Shown: piece after piece, positions 1 through 12,810 of the stretch
How positions within the stretch are numbered: position 1 is the stretch's first letter
Layout of the letters: every line of letters begins with the position of its first letter
Notes under the pieces: model-generated
What the model was told of the DNA's origin: nothing
Seen by the model: the letters and a program-made list of their open reading frames with translations, nothing else
Databases searched by the model: none
NCBI RefSeq assembly: GCF_036373705.1
Contig: NC_089860.1
Span: forward strand, 37,788,921 to 37,852,920
Direction: 5' to 3'
Length of the DNA: 64,000 nucleotides
Origin: Amia ocellicauda
Lineage: Eukaryota > Chordata > Actinopteri > Amiiformes > Amiidae
Position numbers and translations under genes: made by a program

Positions 1-1021
1 CACTGGGGAGCCACAGTGAGCTTCAAATTAGTCTCAGAGCCATATCAGGTCACAGCCAGCAGGATCCAGACACAAAGAAGTTCCCTCATTGTGCCACATC
101 GATCTGCAGTGAGTGTGTAACCAGCAATACGGGCCGAGGTGGTGCAGAAGCAAATTCCTCAGTCTGAACCAACGGCTGGGCAGCGATCACTGCTGACACG
201 CTTCAAGGGCAAACAGTTGGCAGATTGAGTGGAATAATGTGAATGTAATTAATGAGATTTATGTTGGGATTGGATTGGAAATACTAATTATGGCTGAACA
301 TTAACAATAACAATAACTATAATCGCTCTGTCAATTCGGCTGAAGGCATTACCAGCACAACCAATTGCCTCTAGTTTCTGCAAGTTTAACTACACTTCTT
401 CAAACTCCTCTTCAAACTTCCTGAAGCCTCTTCTGGCTCATCTGAGTGCAGGTGAAATAAAACTGAAAATGTCTTAATTTCATTTCCTTTTCCAGTGCCT
501 AAGTGATCTCTTGTAAAAACTTTGGAAAATATGCCATTTATCATTTGTCTTTTCATGCTCACAGTGTTTTGACTGGCTCAGATGGCTGGATTCCCCTCAA
601 AAGACTCCTTCATCTGCAACACTTATCTCCTGCGCTAGAGGAGAGCGTCTCTCTCCCGTCCTCCGGTTCACATCACTTCCAATTTGAATTCCATTACAAT
701 GATTCCGGTCTCCAATAATGGGAAGTCCCATTAATTACCAAATTATGGAGGCAGGGTAAAGGTGAATTTGCAATTAAGTTCAATCAAGTCACAGTTTTAC
801 TTGTCTGTCCTGTCAGAAATAATTTGGATGAATTATGAAATGCCTTTTCTAGTTTCGATACAATAATTGGAGAACATTTTCATGTAATATGTGTCAAGGT
901 GAGACTATAATATGATTATTAATGGTATTGCATTGGTTTATGTCCACATATCCTGTACATATCAGATACATTGTATAATATTGTTTTTGTGTATCATGCC
1001 CTGGACAAGGGCATCTGTTAA

Positions 1022-1068
<47 letters not shown>

Positions 1069-2149
1069 ATACAAATAAAATGCTATTCCTTCAAAACCTC
1101 TGGATGATGGTTTTTTTTTTTCATTTTTAATCAGATCTCATGTTAATGTCTCCCTCAGGCTGGAATTAAACAAGTAAAGTGTGTTAATTTGTGCTGTTAG
1201 ATTTACACTTGATGCATTTAGACACATTTAGTCTTCAAAGACACATACATACTATTCTGAACAGCTTAAACCTCCACAAATCTTTTTATCTGGAATCAGG
1301 AGGTGGCTGAATTATACAAACACTCGCCTGTTTTAAATGTATCCCTTCAGTTAATTACAAGTTAAACACATGTACTCCCGTCGCCATGGCAACAGGAGGA
1401 GGATGCTCCTTATCAACTCCGCGCAGAATCGCTGCCTTTTTTGTTTAAAATAAGCTGCCTTAGTATTTTACTTTCCTCGTGAAGTTATTTCAAACTGCCA
1501 AGCCTGGCCCAGTTCTACTGAAGGGCGAAGAATCTGCAAATCTCTGAATCCAGGCAGAAGAGAAATGTGTTCATCGTGTCAGTCTGTCCTCACCCTCATC
1601 CTGAAGAGGAATCAGACTGGTCTGTCTTCAACAACAATACACAACAAGCCCAGTGTTTGGAACCAAAACACAAATATGTCGAGACAGACTGGAGCACAAC
1701 GCAACATCGCTGCTTCCCTCAAATATAAATCTTCGTTTTCATAGACAGAAAAGTCTCTTTTTATGAAAACACACTTTAGATGCCGATGAATAAACTGAGC
1801 AGCAAAACAAATTGTAGGAAATAGTTTGTCTACATCATCTTTCTACTCCCTGCTTCAGCCCCTCGACAGTTGATAAGGTCGTATTTTAGACAGTACTTTA
1901 CATGTGCAGTGGTTGCACAACATTTAACACGATTGGAAGAAAGCTATTGTGTGTGTAGTTGTGGCTCAGAGGCCTCTCTACTACTTAAAGTATTTATTTT
2001 GATTATTTCTGACTGGGCCACCTAAAGACAGGTACAGGCACTGGGATACACTGGGGACATCATTAATAGTTCTATGATGAACAACAAAGTAAACAGTTAC
2101 AATTTGTTAAGGTACAACCACTTCAACAGAAATGAACCCTTCAGGTTCC
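1..2149. other. Intergenic, no gene seen
   Basis: AT-rich. 200-900 is rich in homeobox-like TAAT/ATTA motifs and could be a conserved noncoding element, but I cannot test this. The SINE tail is at 1000-1072. Confidence 0.5.
1019..1072 (+). repeat. (ATAA)n tail of a SINE-like element
   Basis: It is preceded by GCCCTGGACAAGGGCATCTG, the common fish SINE/L2-type 3' tail. The element body is not recognisable. Confidence 0.8.
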
Positions 2150-2525
2150 CTGGACTAGGATAACCCCTGGACTAGGATAACCCAGCGGCGTTAGTGCTGG
2201 ATAGTGGATCCTCAGCAGGAGATGAAGTCGGGAAGAAAAAAGTCACCGACACAATGCCAGATCATTCAGTTTATTTCTGCCGCAGCACACACTTTTATAC
2301 ATATCAGAAGTCTGTTTTGGGGCAGGACATATTACAGATCTAGTTGCTAGGCAGACATGGAATGTCTCAATATATCACATTATTATTACATACAGTTACA
2401 GATTTATACAGCTGGGGTTGTACTGGAGCATTCTGGGTAAAGTGCCTGGCTCAAGCAGTGCCCCCCCCAATTGGGACTGACGCCCCCCTCAGTCCACAAC
2501 CCTGACCGCCACTCCACACTAAAAA
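2150..2525 (-). mobile_element. Probable solo LTR of an endogenous retrovirus-like element
   Basis: Read on the minus strand: a TGTATAAAAG TATA box (about 2305-2296), an AATAAA at about 2276-2271, and a T-rich, then CCAGCACTAACGCC end. That is the U3-R-U5 order. A second TATAAA-type box lies near 2412. No coding frame accompanies it. The 3' end holds a tandem CTGGACTAGGATAACCC repeat. The ends are uncertain. Confidence 0.45.
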
Positions 2526-3342
2526 GATAATATGCAAACTGTTATGTTAGACTCCACATTATTAAAATGTTCTGTAAATCATAATAAAAAATAAAAAGCA
2601 CTAAAAACCAAAAGGGAGTTCCAGGCATCTCAAACACTAAACAAGCATGCAGCTCAAAAACACACCGAGCAAATGGCAAGGGTGCACAATGTCTGGTGCC
2701 TTAAAAGCTTTCCAAATCCAGAAAGCATAACTCACCAAAAACATCTGACAAAAGATCAAAGCCATCTTTAATAAAGGGTTAAAATTCAGCTATGCAATGT
2801 ATGCACAGCAGCCTTGTGCACATATATAAGACTGGCAGAATTTATTTACATAGAAATACTCACAATGTACACACGCTAAGAGCACATGTGACCTCCTAGA
2901 CACTTACAGAGTCAATGGCAAGCTGTGGGGGTGGGCCGCCTGGGGGACTCACACTACAGCGTCTCATCATCTGGCATGACCTGCACGGTGCCTTGATGGC
3001 CGCTGCCCGTACCAGGGGACAGATGAGCATGAGTAAACTGCTCCAGGCAGAGCACATCAGCACGGTAGACACACTTCCAGCATGCAGGTCACGCCGTTGT
3101 CTGGATTTCAGTGCGGCTTTTATAGTTGTGTAGAAAGGGAAGTGGCAGAAGTATAGTTTGTGCTCAGAAGAGTTTTTTGTTTTTGTCTTCTTTTATTTCT
3201 TACTGTAAATTATTAATCACTTTCCCCTCCATTCAGTCTGTCACCCTGAGACCCTGCTATTGCAACAGCCCTGACCGAGCCAGCCACCAGCTCAGATATA
3301 AGAACGCCTGAATCGTTTTATTTTTTCCAGAAGAAGCTAATC
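2526..3342. other. Noncoding stretch with a minus-strand TATA-like box
   Basis: I see no gene. The minus strand has ACTATAAAAGCCGC near 3128-3115 with a GC-richer segment after it (3110-2915), which could be another LTR or an old promoter. The open frames in it do not resemble any protein I know. Confidence 0.25.
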
Positions 3343-3612
3343 ACCAACTCAGATCCATTAGGGACACACACACCTGGGGACACAAATGGAAATTAGGCAT
3401 TCAAAACGGAAAACAGGAGACGCTTCTTCACACAGAGAGGCGTCACAATCTGAACAAACTCCCCAGCAATGTGGTAGATGCTGAAAATTTGGGAACATTC
3501 AAAAACAGACTGGATAGGATCTATGGATCACTCAGTTATTAATGGACACCAAACGAGCACGATGGGTCGAATGGCCTGCTCTCGTTTGTAAACTTTCTTA
3601 TGTTCTTATTAA
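3343..3612 (+). mobile_element. CR1 3' tail
   Basis: It reads GGGACACACACACC... then GGATCACTCAGTTATTAATGG and ends TTTCTTATGTTCTTA. Plus orientation, 5'-truncated. Confidence 0.85.
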
Positions 3613-5417
3613 TGCACACACGTGCCGTAAGGTGCCTTCTCGTATTAGTTCCACTCTTGTTCTCAGTTAGCTTTTCAAACAGAACCAAACAAATAGAAAC
3701 GCTGATTAAAATCTCCCTGGGAGAGGTGTCAAAACACATAAAGTGTTGTCTTTGTCAGCAATGTCATATTTAGACGCATCCGTGGGGCAGGTCTGTGCAA
3801 ACATCCTGTGACTGGTGTTTTGATTAAAGTGTGTAGTCATACTTCAGCCTCTGCCGATGTACAGTATAGCCCCGTGCAATTAAAGAGACAATAATAAGTG
3901 TTCTGGAGAACTCTGCCAGAGATATGAAGGGTCAGGTTGTAAAACTGTTTCTGTTCTTGTACCCTGTTATAATGATTACTCGTTTACTCCTTCACAGGGC
4001 GTACAGTGCCTCTGACAGCCAGGGCAGCCAAGGATACTTTACAAAGGAAGTCTTATAGGAAGCTATTAACCTGCTGCTGATTTGTTTTTCAATGTATAGG
4101 AGATCGTTTAATCAGGGATCTTGGCAGAAACCCTGCATAGATCCTCCGCTTGGGGAAAGTGAAATTGGAGGGCAGTCATTGTGTGTGAAGCTCCTGTGTA
4201 GAGACTGTAACCACTGGAGAAGGAAACCTGTCGCTGCCTCCTGGAGACGCATCGGTGTCAGCAGACATATTACTGTGTGCTGCAATATCCATGGATCCAT
4301 TCAATCATTTGACACGGACACTGTACTGTATATTTAACATTCCTGATTGATCGGAAGATTGTGCCCAGTTTTAGCGCTCAGCTCATTTGCTTTAGAAGCC
4401 CCCAAAAGGGAGAATCTCAAAATAAAAATGAATTATTTCTGTCAATTCCATTTTACATGGTAACCTGTGGGCCAAATGAACAGGATTTTTATGTTTTTTA
4501 TAGTACCAATGTGAAAATTTAAACAATTCATGTTAAGCTGTAACTCTTTGTACATAGAGACAAAATTGCACAATTGTATTCAGATACCACTGACATGACT
4601 ATATATCAATGTATGTAAGTATGTATATGTATATAGCTCTGTGATGGCCTTTCTCAGGTCCCTGTCGTAACAGCTGGGCAGCTGCTGCCAATACGAAACA
4701 CACCAGACAAACAATCAATAGATGAACCGCTTTTCAGCAGAAGGACCGTCTTCAGTGACAGACAGTTCAGTGTTGTGTGGGATTCTAGTACCAGAGCGAG
4801 ATCTGATGATGCCCCGAGCCAGCAGGGTCGACTCGCACCTCTTCTTGTTGACAAGTGTGGGTATTGCTTCATGCCGAAGATGTGGTGTGTGCCAAAGCCT
4901 GGAACAGGCAGTACGTGCAGCAGAGGTGCGGACATGTCGCTGGTACGGGGCTCAGGTGCTGATGTCTCGCTGTACCGGTGTGGCAGCTACACGACTGACA
5001 TATTACATGGGTGTGGTTTGCGGCTTTGTTGTGAGTGTCGTTTAGTGTGTAGTGTTTGCCATCAGGGTCTCTGAAATCGCAGTCTTGGCTCACAGGCGGA
5101 AACAGCATAAGAGTCCTTGGCAAAGCAGAACACACTGTTCCCAATGGACTCAGGAGGAAAAGAAACCTGTGCAGACAGAAGGAGAATCATGAGTCCTAGC
5201 TGCTCCCTTTGTAGACAGCGAAGCTCAGTGGGGGGGGTTCAGGTGTGGACGAGCTGTTGAAGGCTGTTGCCAGGGCGACCCTCCCCCACTGCAGGTGTGC
5301 CTTTCAGCTTCAGACCCTCGATACCAAAATACAAGAGTGGTGAAGCAATTACCACAGACAGGCACACATGATTTTGAAAAAGTCATTATTTATTATTAAT
5401 AAATGCATATGCATTAG
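3613..5417. other. Intergenic, no gene seen
   Basis: No recognisable protein. Overlapping frames at 4650-5150 on both strands are GC-richer but carry no known domain. Confidence 0.5.
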
Positions 5418-5752
5418 AAAGTAGACTGAGGGAACTGAACCTTCTCACCCTGGAACAGAGGAGACTACGTGGGGACTTGATTCAAGTCTTCAAAATCATG
5501 AAGGGCATCGACCACATCAAACCAGAGGAGCTTTTGCAGATCAGCAGGGACACACGCACCCGGGGACACAAATGGAAATTGGGCTTCAAGGCATTCAAGA
5601 CAGAAAACAGGAGACACTTCTTCACACAGAGAGGTGTCACAATCTGAACAAATTCCCCAGTGATGTGGCTGAAGAGACAATTTGGGATCATTCAAAAACA
5701 GACTGGATAGGATCCTTGATCACTTAGTTATTAATGGATACCAAACGTACAA
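5418..5752 (+). mobile_element. CR1 3' region, truncated at the 3' end
   Basis: Plus orientation, from ACTGAGGGAACTGAACC to GGATACCAAACG. It lacks the final CTTATGTTCTTA terminus. Confidence 0.85.
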
Positions 5753-7489
5753 GTGAAACATTAAAATAAATAATAAACAATTAGTGAATAATGGAGCTTC
5801 TAATCACCTCCTTTGAATTAAATGATTTATGCCAGCTGCTATAATACCTTGAAGCCTGGCTGGATGGAAAACCAAGGTGTATGAGGTTGCTGCTGGAACA
5901 GATGACATGGCCAACGAACAGGGACACCAGGCCCCTAACCCGTAAACGAGGCTTAGCTCTTGTAGCTGGGGGTAACCTGGGCACACTGCTGTAGTGTCCA
6001 GAAGGAACGTATTTTTTGGGATATTCCACAACTTTCTCCTGCCAGTAATGGGTTGTTCTAGATTGCGTTGCAGTGCTTTTCTCTAGGTGTCTTCACTCTG
6101 TCCTGTCGCTTTTGATTACTGAAGCTTCCGGAGCTCATACGTGTTCAACAGACAGGTTTGGCTTTAGCTCCTCTGGCTTGTCAACAGAAAAAGCTTGAAT
6201 TCTCCATGTGCTTGTAGGCCGGAGTTATCTGTGCAGAGGGTTTCTAAGCTTCCTCACAAAGCTGTTTAAGTAGAGACTCAGCCCTAGGCAGAGCTGTTGT
6301 TGAGCTGTGGAAGTGAACGGAATTGAGGACTATCACAACTGCACTGAACGAGAAGAGGTTGAGGAAAGAGAAAACTATGGCAGACAACCCCGCTCGAGAT
6401 TAAATCATATCTGATGCTGGTACAGACTATAAATCCTCAACATAATCCTCGACACAATCACTGAGAGAATGCAACGCCATTTTCTCATCAGCGCAGCACT
6501 GGATGTGGATTGTGCTTGTCTGGACTGTCTCTGACAGAAGAGATTGTGAAGTTAAGATACCAGCACTGAGGCCTTAGTTTTGCCAACCCTGCCATGATCA
6601 TGTATTCATTACTGTCATTCACCTGGGCTATACTTCCTGCCCATCCTGTGTGTTTCCCACTTTTGTCCCGTTCTTTGAAATCTGGTCTCTGCAGATTAAG
6701 ATGTGCTAGCTCTCCTGAACGTCGTTTTTCAGGCACAGCAGCCTGCACTTCACATTCACATGTTCCAGTTCTGGCAGCTGGTCGTTTGACTCTACTAAAT
6801 TATCTGCCGTTTTCTTAACAATATTAAAATCCGTACACACTGTTTGAGATTGGGGTTGACTCCTGGCCAGTGTGACAATAAGGTCAACATGCAAAGCACA
6901 ATCCAGTTTTGAAATTGATCCAAATGTCTGTAGACCACCAATGAGTTTCACCAATCATGGCGAGTCTTCGACGATAAGTCGATATGAGTAAACATTGCGA
7001 TGTCATTCGAATTACTATCAACATTTTTGTAGTAGGTTTGCCAGTGGGAAATGTAGTACCTGTGCAAAGCACCAGACATGAACCTGGTCTGGAGCCACGC
7101 AGAGAATTCCTTACTTTCTCTTTGCATATTTGCTCATCAGTTGAATTGCCATGTCGATTTTTTGAGAACTGAAATTACATTAGAAAGCAAAGCTAGTATG
7201 CCCTGACTGAAGATTCATACTCGTCCAGCGCCAGGAGCTGGTTTCACATCCAACCAGAGGCATGGTGGCATCTTGATTGCAGACAAGGGGAGGGTCTATT
7301 CTGTCACTGCACTCAAGGGCCAATCAGCAGCTTTGTTAATGAATTTTCAGTGCTTCCTCCTACTGCCTTTTGGGAAATATATTCTCTTTCAGGTTTTATC
7401 TACATTGGCATAGGCTTAAGAGTTGTCTTTCTTTTCTCAGCTCCCTCTATTCACTTTATTGGGGGAAGGGGGTTGTCTATATCTCTGAC
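5753..7489. other. Intergenic, no gene seen
   Basis: No recognised repeat or exon. Small frames have no family resemblance. Confidence 0.5.
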
Positions 7490-7763
7490 AGCAGTCTGCA
7501 GCAGACCGGGAACACCCCACAAGAGCTGCAGTTTTGGAGATGCTCTGACCCAGTCGTCTAGCCATCACAATTTGGCCCTTGTCAAAGTCGCTCAGATCCT
7601 TACGCTTGCCCATTTTTCCTGCTTCTAATACATCAACTTTGAGGACAAAATGTTTACTTGCTGCCTAATATATCCCACCCACTGACAGGTGCCATGATAA
7701 CGAGATTATCAGTGTTATTCACTTCACCTGTCAGTGGTCATAATGTTATGGCTGATCGGTGTA
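7490..7763 (-). mobile_element. 5' fragment of another Tc1-like transposon
   Basis: The right end is a terminus reading inward from 7763 as CACCGATCAGCCATAACATT, a widespread fish Tc1 end. On the minus strand an ATG at 7613-7611 opens [31 protein letters not shown], the N-terminal helix-turn-helix of a Tc1 transposase. Homology stops near 7490, so only the first 40 or so codons remain. It is a different family from the copies at 32240 and 36095. Confidence 0.85.
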
Positions 7764-9289
7764 TATGGACCAGTGTGAGGCTGTTGTGTTAAATAGTGAG
7801 AATTTCAGTTAATATTTGGTTTCATTTTTATATCCCTTTCTTGTGCAATTGCTTCTTGTATTAATAAACCATGTAGTGTAAGAGTGCCATCTATTGGTGC
7901 ATTTTGGATTAACAAAGCAGTCATTGTATGTGTAGCTATGGTATGGTATACGTTTTTTTAATTCCATTAATCATTATTTTTACAGGAATTGCTTTGATTC
8001 CATTATATTACTGTGTGAGTAGTTTTCTGTTTATATCTATTAAAATCTGGTAAAGCTATTTACATTTTTACATTACATATTTGCATTAACACATTTATTC
8101 ACATTACAATTTCCTCGTAACCTTCTGTGCTTTTGTGTTTGCCAGGCTGTGTGTGAAGAGCAGACGTAATCCTGGGAGGGAAGATAGTTCGGAGTCTGAG
8201 TGTGTTTTAGAGAAAAGGAATATTTTGGGTCAGAGACTGACTGACTGAAGCAGATCTGTCTGGGAGAGACCTGTGTGTATTTAAGACACCTGTGTTGTTT
8301 TGTGACTCGGAAAATACTTAGTCATTAAGATGTCTAATTCTGGTAATTCTTGTATGTTTGTGTATCTTAGAAACATCATTTTAATATATAATCTGGCAGC
8401 TTTTTAATTAAGAGATCAGCTGAATTAGGCATAGTATCTAAATCTACACAAATTGTGATTTGTCTGCTTTGGACTGAACTCGTACTGTAAGAAGTATTTT
8501 TAAGATATCAAGTATTGTTGCTGTGGAATTATAATCAGCCCATATCGATCCACTGAAGGATGAAGGCCTCAACATCTTCTCTGTCATTGTATATCTATCC
8601 ATTGTCTCACACACACACACACAATAGGGGGGAGTTTATTAGTAGTTCTTCCATTTTCAATGTGTTTAATAGCTGTCTAGAAAGAATAGATAAACGTGTT
8701 ATTCATAGACTTTTTAGTTTCTCCGTTTCTCTGAAAAAAACAACAACACACAATGCGCTCCATTTTTCCTTCCCTGGGCATTAAAGCGTCATATTAAAAA
8801 GATGTGCTGTGCTTACGCTGGGATATGATTAATTAAAGAAAGCTTCCGCTCACATCTTCCGAGCCACAGATAAGGCCTTTGTATGTCACTTTTACTGGCG
8901 TTCTTGGCTTTCATTTCTATCTGAAAATGATTAGATGAGTGTGAACAGGAGACAGATAAGGTTGTGTAGAGCAGTTCATAAATCAATCTGCGCCACAACA
9001 AAAAAAAGAAAAAGACAGGAGATATGAATGGCCCTCCAGCGAGTAAATGAGAGAGTAAGTGACAGTACAAAGTAATACAATTAACTATGGTTTGGGAATA
9101 GGAGGCCAGACCCATACATCATGTATCGAACAGGTGCTCCATGTACGTGTGGGAAGAGTCCTTGCTGGGTACCATGTGCACGTGTGTTTGTTATGGTTTC
9201 ATGGGGATTCATTTCATTGTTGTGTGTTCATCTATATTAGAAAAAGCAAACTGTCACTCTGCCTTATCATGGTGCCAGTGAACAAGTCA
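7764..9289. other. Intergenic, with a possible conserved noncoding element near 8740-9060
   Basis: A short CA repeat lies at 8589-8602. 8820-8960 has two CAGATAAGG motifs about 80 bp apart. No coding exon is seen. Confidence 0.4.
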
Positions 9290-9382
9290 TTAGTTAGTTA
9301 TTAATGGACGCCAAACAAGCATGATTGGGTCAAATGGCCTCCTCTCGTTTGGACACTTTCTTATGTTCTTCTTATGTTCTTA
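9290..9382 (+). mobile_element. CR1 3' terminus
   Basis: A short plus-strand end with two TTCTTATG copies. It faces the minus-strand copy that starts 25 bp later. Confidence 0.8.
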
Positions 9383-9406
9383 CGTTGGTGAGGACTGGGA
9401 CTGTCT

Positions 9407-9696
9407 TAAGAACATAGAACATCAGAGAGTGTCCAATCGAGAGGAGGCCATTCGCCCCATCGTACTCGTTTGGTGTCCATTAATAACTAAGTGATCCAAG
9501 GATCCTATCCTATCCAATCTGTTTTTGAATGTTCCCAAATGGTCTCTTCAGCCACATCGCTGGGGAGTTTGTTCAGATTGTGACGCCTCTCTGTGTGAAG
9601 AAGTGTCTCCTGTTTTCTGTCTCGAATGTCTTGAAGCCCAATTTCCATTTGTGTCCCCGTGTCCGTGTGTCCCTGCAGATCTGGAAAAGCTCCAGT
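9407..9696 (-). mobile_element. CR1 3' tail
   Basis: Minus orientation, from TAAGAACATAGAAC to GATCTGGAAAAGCTCC. It is tail-to-tail with the copy at 9290-9382. Confidence 0.85.
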
Positions 9697-9959
9697 AACT
9701 GCCAGTATCTTCACTGAGCAGGTCTTGAAACATTCAGATTTATTTTTAATGACTTATTTCAAACCTTTCCTATCAGCGGATGTTCGTGTGTATTAAGGGT
9801 CTTTTCCTGTTCGTACACCCCTGCTCTGAACCGCAGTGTCTGATCTTTTTAAGGAGGTGTCACTCTGTGATCCTGTTGGCATTACAGCACAGAGAACTTG
9901 CCAGACAATGCAAGCACATGAATAAATAAGAACATAAATCTACGGCTGTTGAAAGTTGT

Positions 9960-10170
9960 CTGCGGCTCCTTTGTTCTCTCTCCTCTCTCCCCCCCACGGC
10001 TCTGATGTACGCCTCACTCACTGCAGACGACAAGTGCTCCGGATAAAACAAAGTTTGGGGCCGGGCTCCCTCCCCGACTCCGCGGCGCGCTGTCAGGCTC
10101 GCTCTGCTCAGTGGCAGAGATTCCTGCGAGCGCGTGTGTTGTGTCTCACCAAGGCCTGGCGACTCACCAC
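9960..10170. promoter_or_regulatory. CpG-rich patch
   Basis: CpG and GC content are raised (CTCCGCGGCGCGCTG near 10078 and GCGAGCGCGTG near 10127) against the AT-rich surroundings. No exon is recognised. Confidence 0.35.
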
Positions 10171-10189
10171 GGTGGAGGTGCTGTCACTG

Positions 10190-10560
10190 TGATGCCAGGC
10201 CCGGGAGTCACCGTGGAGCAAAGTGACAGAGACAATAGCACCTCTGCGAGTCAATAACAGTTTGCTTTATTGAGTAAGGACGAAAATAAATGCCAAGGAT
10301 CCTCCATTGCTATCTTCCCCCTGTCTCTCTGTGGAGGATGAGCTTACCTTGGCTGCTGCCTTACATGCATTTCACTGTTGTTGTTTTCACCTGTATAATT
10401 ACAGTGTGTATCTGCTGCAAGCATCCAGAGTGGGGCTTTAATATACATGGGTTTAACTGTGCTGCTTGCTTGGCACTAAGAAAGGACTGGTTCAGACAAT
10501 GCTATCTTTTCAGGGCACAAACAATACAAGCGTACAAAGCACCATAGCCGCACAAGCACA
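10190..10560 (-). mobile_element. Possible LTR-like segment
   Basis: On the minus strand there is a TATATTAAAG box (about 10444-10435), then AATAAAGC at about 10276-10269, then a GC-richer end. The order resembles an LTR, but no terminal inverted repeat or duplication is visible. Confidence 0.25.
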
Positions 10561-12303
10561 CTACACAAAGCAGTGGCACAATGATTCGCTGTGTGGAGCC
10601 ACAGTGTGAGAGAGATGAGAGAGGAGTGTTAATGCTGATCACCTCGTTTACACACACACGGTCTTGTTGTCCATAAGTGTCGCTGTTGGCGCAACATTAC
10701 ACTGTGCTGCTGTAGACTGTGGTGGTGAAAGACCCAGCGCTGCTTGTCATGTTCACACATCACGTGGCAACATTACTGTAGTGTGCAAGACTTTCATTGT
10801 TTATGTTATTACCTCTTTACAAGTAGAGAGTGTTTTATACCCGTTATATTACACACTTGTTCATTGTGTTTAAACTTTTAATGGACACACATCTGTCCCT
10901 CATTATATAGTCAACAATCCACTTCAATGTTGCAGATTCGTGCTGTGTGTCGCAGTGGCGTTGTTTCAGTTTTATACTTGTACAAACCCTGCTGCAGCTC
11001 CCCCGCACGCCAGACCCCAGCCACACTGTCCATTTTCATTCCTCTCTGTCCCCTGGGCCGACGGCAAACAGACCCCCGTGAAACCATTTGACACTCGGCT
11101 GCTGTTCCTATTATTACAGCACTAACCCGCCTTATGGGCCGCACTGAGGCTCATTCCCTCCCTAATAACACATGTACCCAACAGTGGCAGTGTGGCTAAT
11201 GAGGGTTTTCTCTCTCTCTCTCTGTCTCTCTCTCTCTCTCTCCTTTTTTCTCTCCCGTCTCTGTTCCTTTTTACCAGCTTGTGCAGCCGAGAGAAGTCCC
11301 CTCACGAGCCTCCCCTCCCTCTGCCTCCCCGTGACCGGCGGTAAGAGGAAAATCAATAGTCAATTCCATTTTGCAGGCCTGGGCTGACAGCTACTAGATG
11401 AGGGTGGATTGGGAGCTTGTAAGAAGCGGGACTGTGCAGCTGAGCTTGTCTTTTTTCTAGGCAGCTATCAAACGCATTAAGCCTGGTTCTGCCTGTTTCC
11501 TGCTTTCCACAGGAGGTACTTAGACAAATGTACCTAAATGTACAGTCACGGAGCCCTGGCAGCATTTGGAGTAAATAAATAAATAAATAAATATGGGGTT
11601 ATAGATGATGGATGTGCAAACTCTGGGCAAGCACAGCACTGCTGCCACATCAAGCCCTGCCCGGACGCCTATCTGTGTCGGTTGATAAACTGTGTTGGGA
11701 GCCGAGTCGCTCAGCCACAACAGACAAGGAAACCGGCCCTGATTTCTGCGGACGTTAATTGATGACACAGCGTGGATTCGGTTCAGCCCTGCTGACACCA
11801 CCTGCACGGTGTTCAAAAGGAGCTGCTTGCAAAGTGATTCTTAAAACATGAGCTATGTACCGAATTACTTCATGTTTACCGGTCCGAGTGACATGCAGAT
11901 GATATACAATACATACTACTGACTCTGCACTTAAAACAACAGGATTTGTTTGATTTGACCATTTTGTGCCAAAATATTTTACAAAATGTTACAATGCTGG
12001 GGTGGGATAAATGGACAAATGTTAAGAAATACATTAATTAGATGCCTAGTTTATAATTAAATCAATGCTTTGTTATAATTAAAAGGTATATAATGTCTGC
12101 ACAGGCCTACACTACAACTCACGTGCACACAGCATTGATCTTTATTTTATTGTTGACTGAGAGTTTTGATTGTGAACATATCCACGTGTTACAAATAAAA
12201 AGTAAGAATTGTCATTAACAGCATAATATTGCAAAGCATCCAATTAGTTAATGAGTGACCAGCCGTTGTGAACAAAGTGAGAACAGTTCACTATTCATAT
12301 TAA
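10561..12303. other. Intergenic, no gene seen
   Basis: GC-richer stretches at 10980-11150 and 11340-11520 flank the TC repeat and look like unique sequence. A short ATAA repeat lies near 11571-11592. There is no supported exon. Confidence 0.45.
11200..11245 (+). repeat. (TC)n microsatellite
   Basis: A pyrimidine tract of mostly TC with single interruptions. Confidence 0.85.
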
Positions 12304-12562
12304 GAACAAAAGAACATAAGAAAGTTTACTAACGAGAGGAGGCCATTCGACCCATAGTCCTCGTTTGGTGTCCATTAATAATTGAGTGATCTAAGGATCC
12401 TATCCAGCCTATTTTTAAATGTTCCCAAATTTTCAGCATCTACCACATTTTTGGGAAGTTTGTTCCAGATAGTGAGTACTATCTGTGTGTAGAATTTCCA
12501 TTTGTGTCCCCGGGTGCGTGTGTCCCTGCTGAGCTGGAAAAGCTCCTCTGGTTTGATGCCCA
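12304..12562 (-). mobile_element. CR1 3' tail joined to an LTR fragment (left arm of an inverted mosaic)
   Basis: It starts with TAAGAACAAAAGAACATAAG and has family sequence up to GGTTTGATGCCCA, then changes at 12563 to TGTCAC of an LTR-like sequence. The tail shares the unusual CTATCTGGAAC variant with the copy at 14959-15220. Confidence 0.85.
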
Positions 12563-12810
12563 TGTCACCACCTAGTGGGTGATTAGGGGGCGACTACGCA
12601 AGACCACGCCACCTCCTTTGATTAACGAGGGAGGAGCTCGTGTCACCCACACTTTTCTCCCCGAACAGCCTCGACAGAATCCCAAGACAAACTCCACACG
12701 AACAGGAAGAACAATAATAACAGTATTTATTATTACAGATCCAGGCAGGGCACGAAGGCTGTCCTGGAGTTTACAAAAGAGTAAATTCAAATAACCTAGC
12801 TAAAACCGCC
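12563..12810 (-). mobile_element. LTR-like 3' fragment, inverted copy
   Basis: About 248 bp match the end of the LTR-like element at 14710-14958 in reverse complement. I see only a handful of differences (about 97% by eye). AATAAA-type and TG-end features are shared. Confidence 0.85.

Noticed and set aside
4654..5144. Overlapping frames of 76-107 codons on both strands
   Set aside because: No domain, no splice-compatible structure and no codon pattern distinguishing one strand; probably chance in GC-richer DNA.
5465..5695. Repeated 69-76-codon frames (also at 34208-34438 and 42755-42970)
   Set aside because: All are the same segment of the CR1 3' tail read in one orientation or the other.
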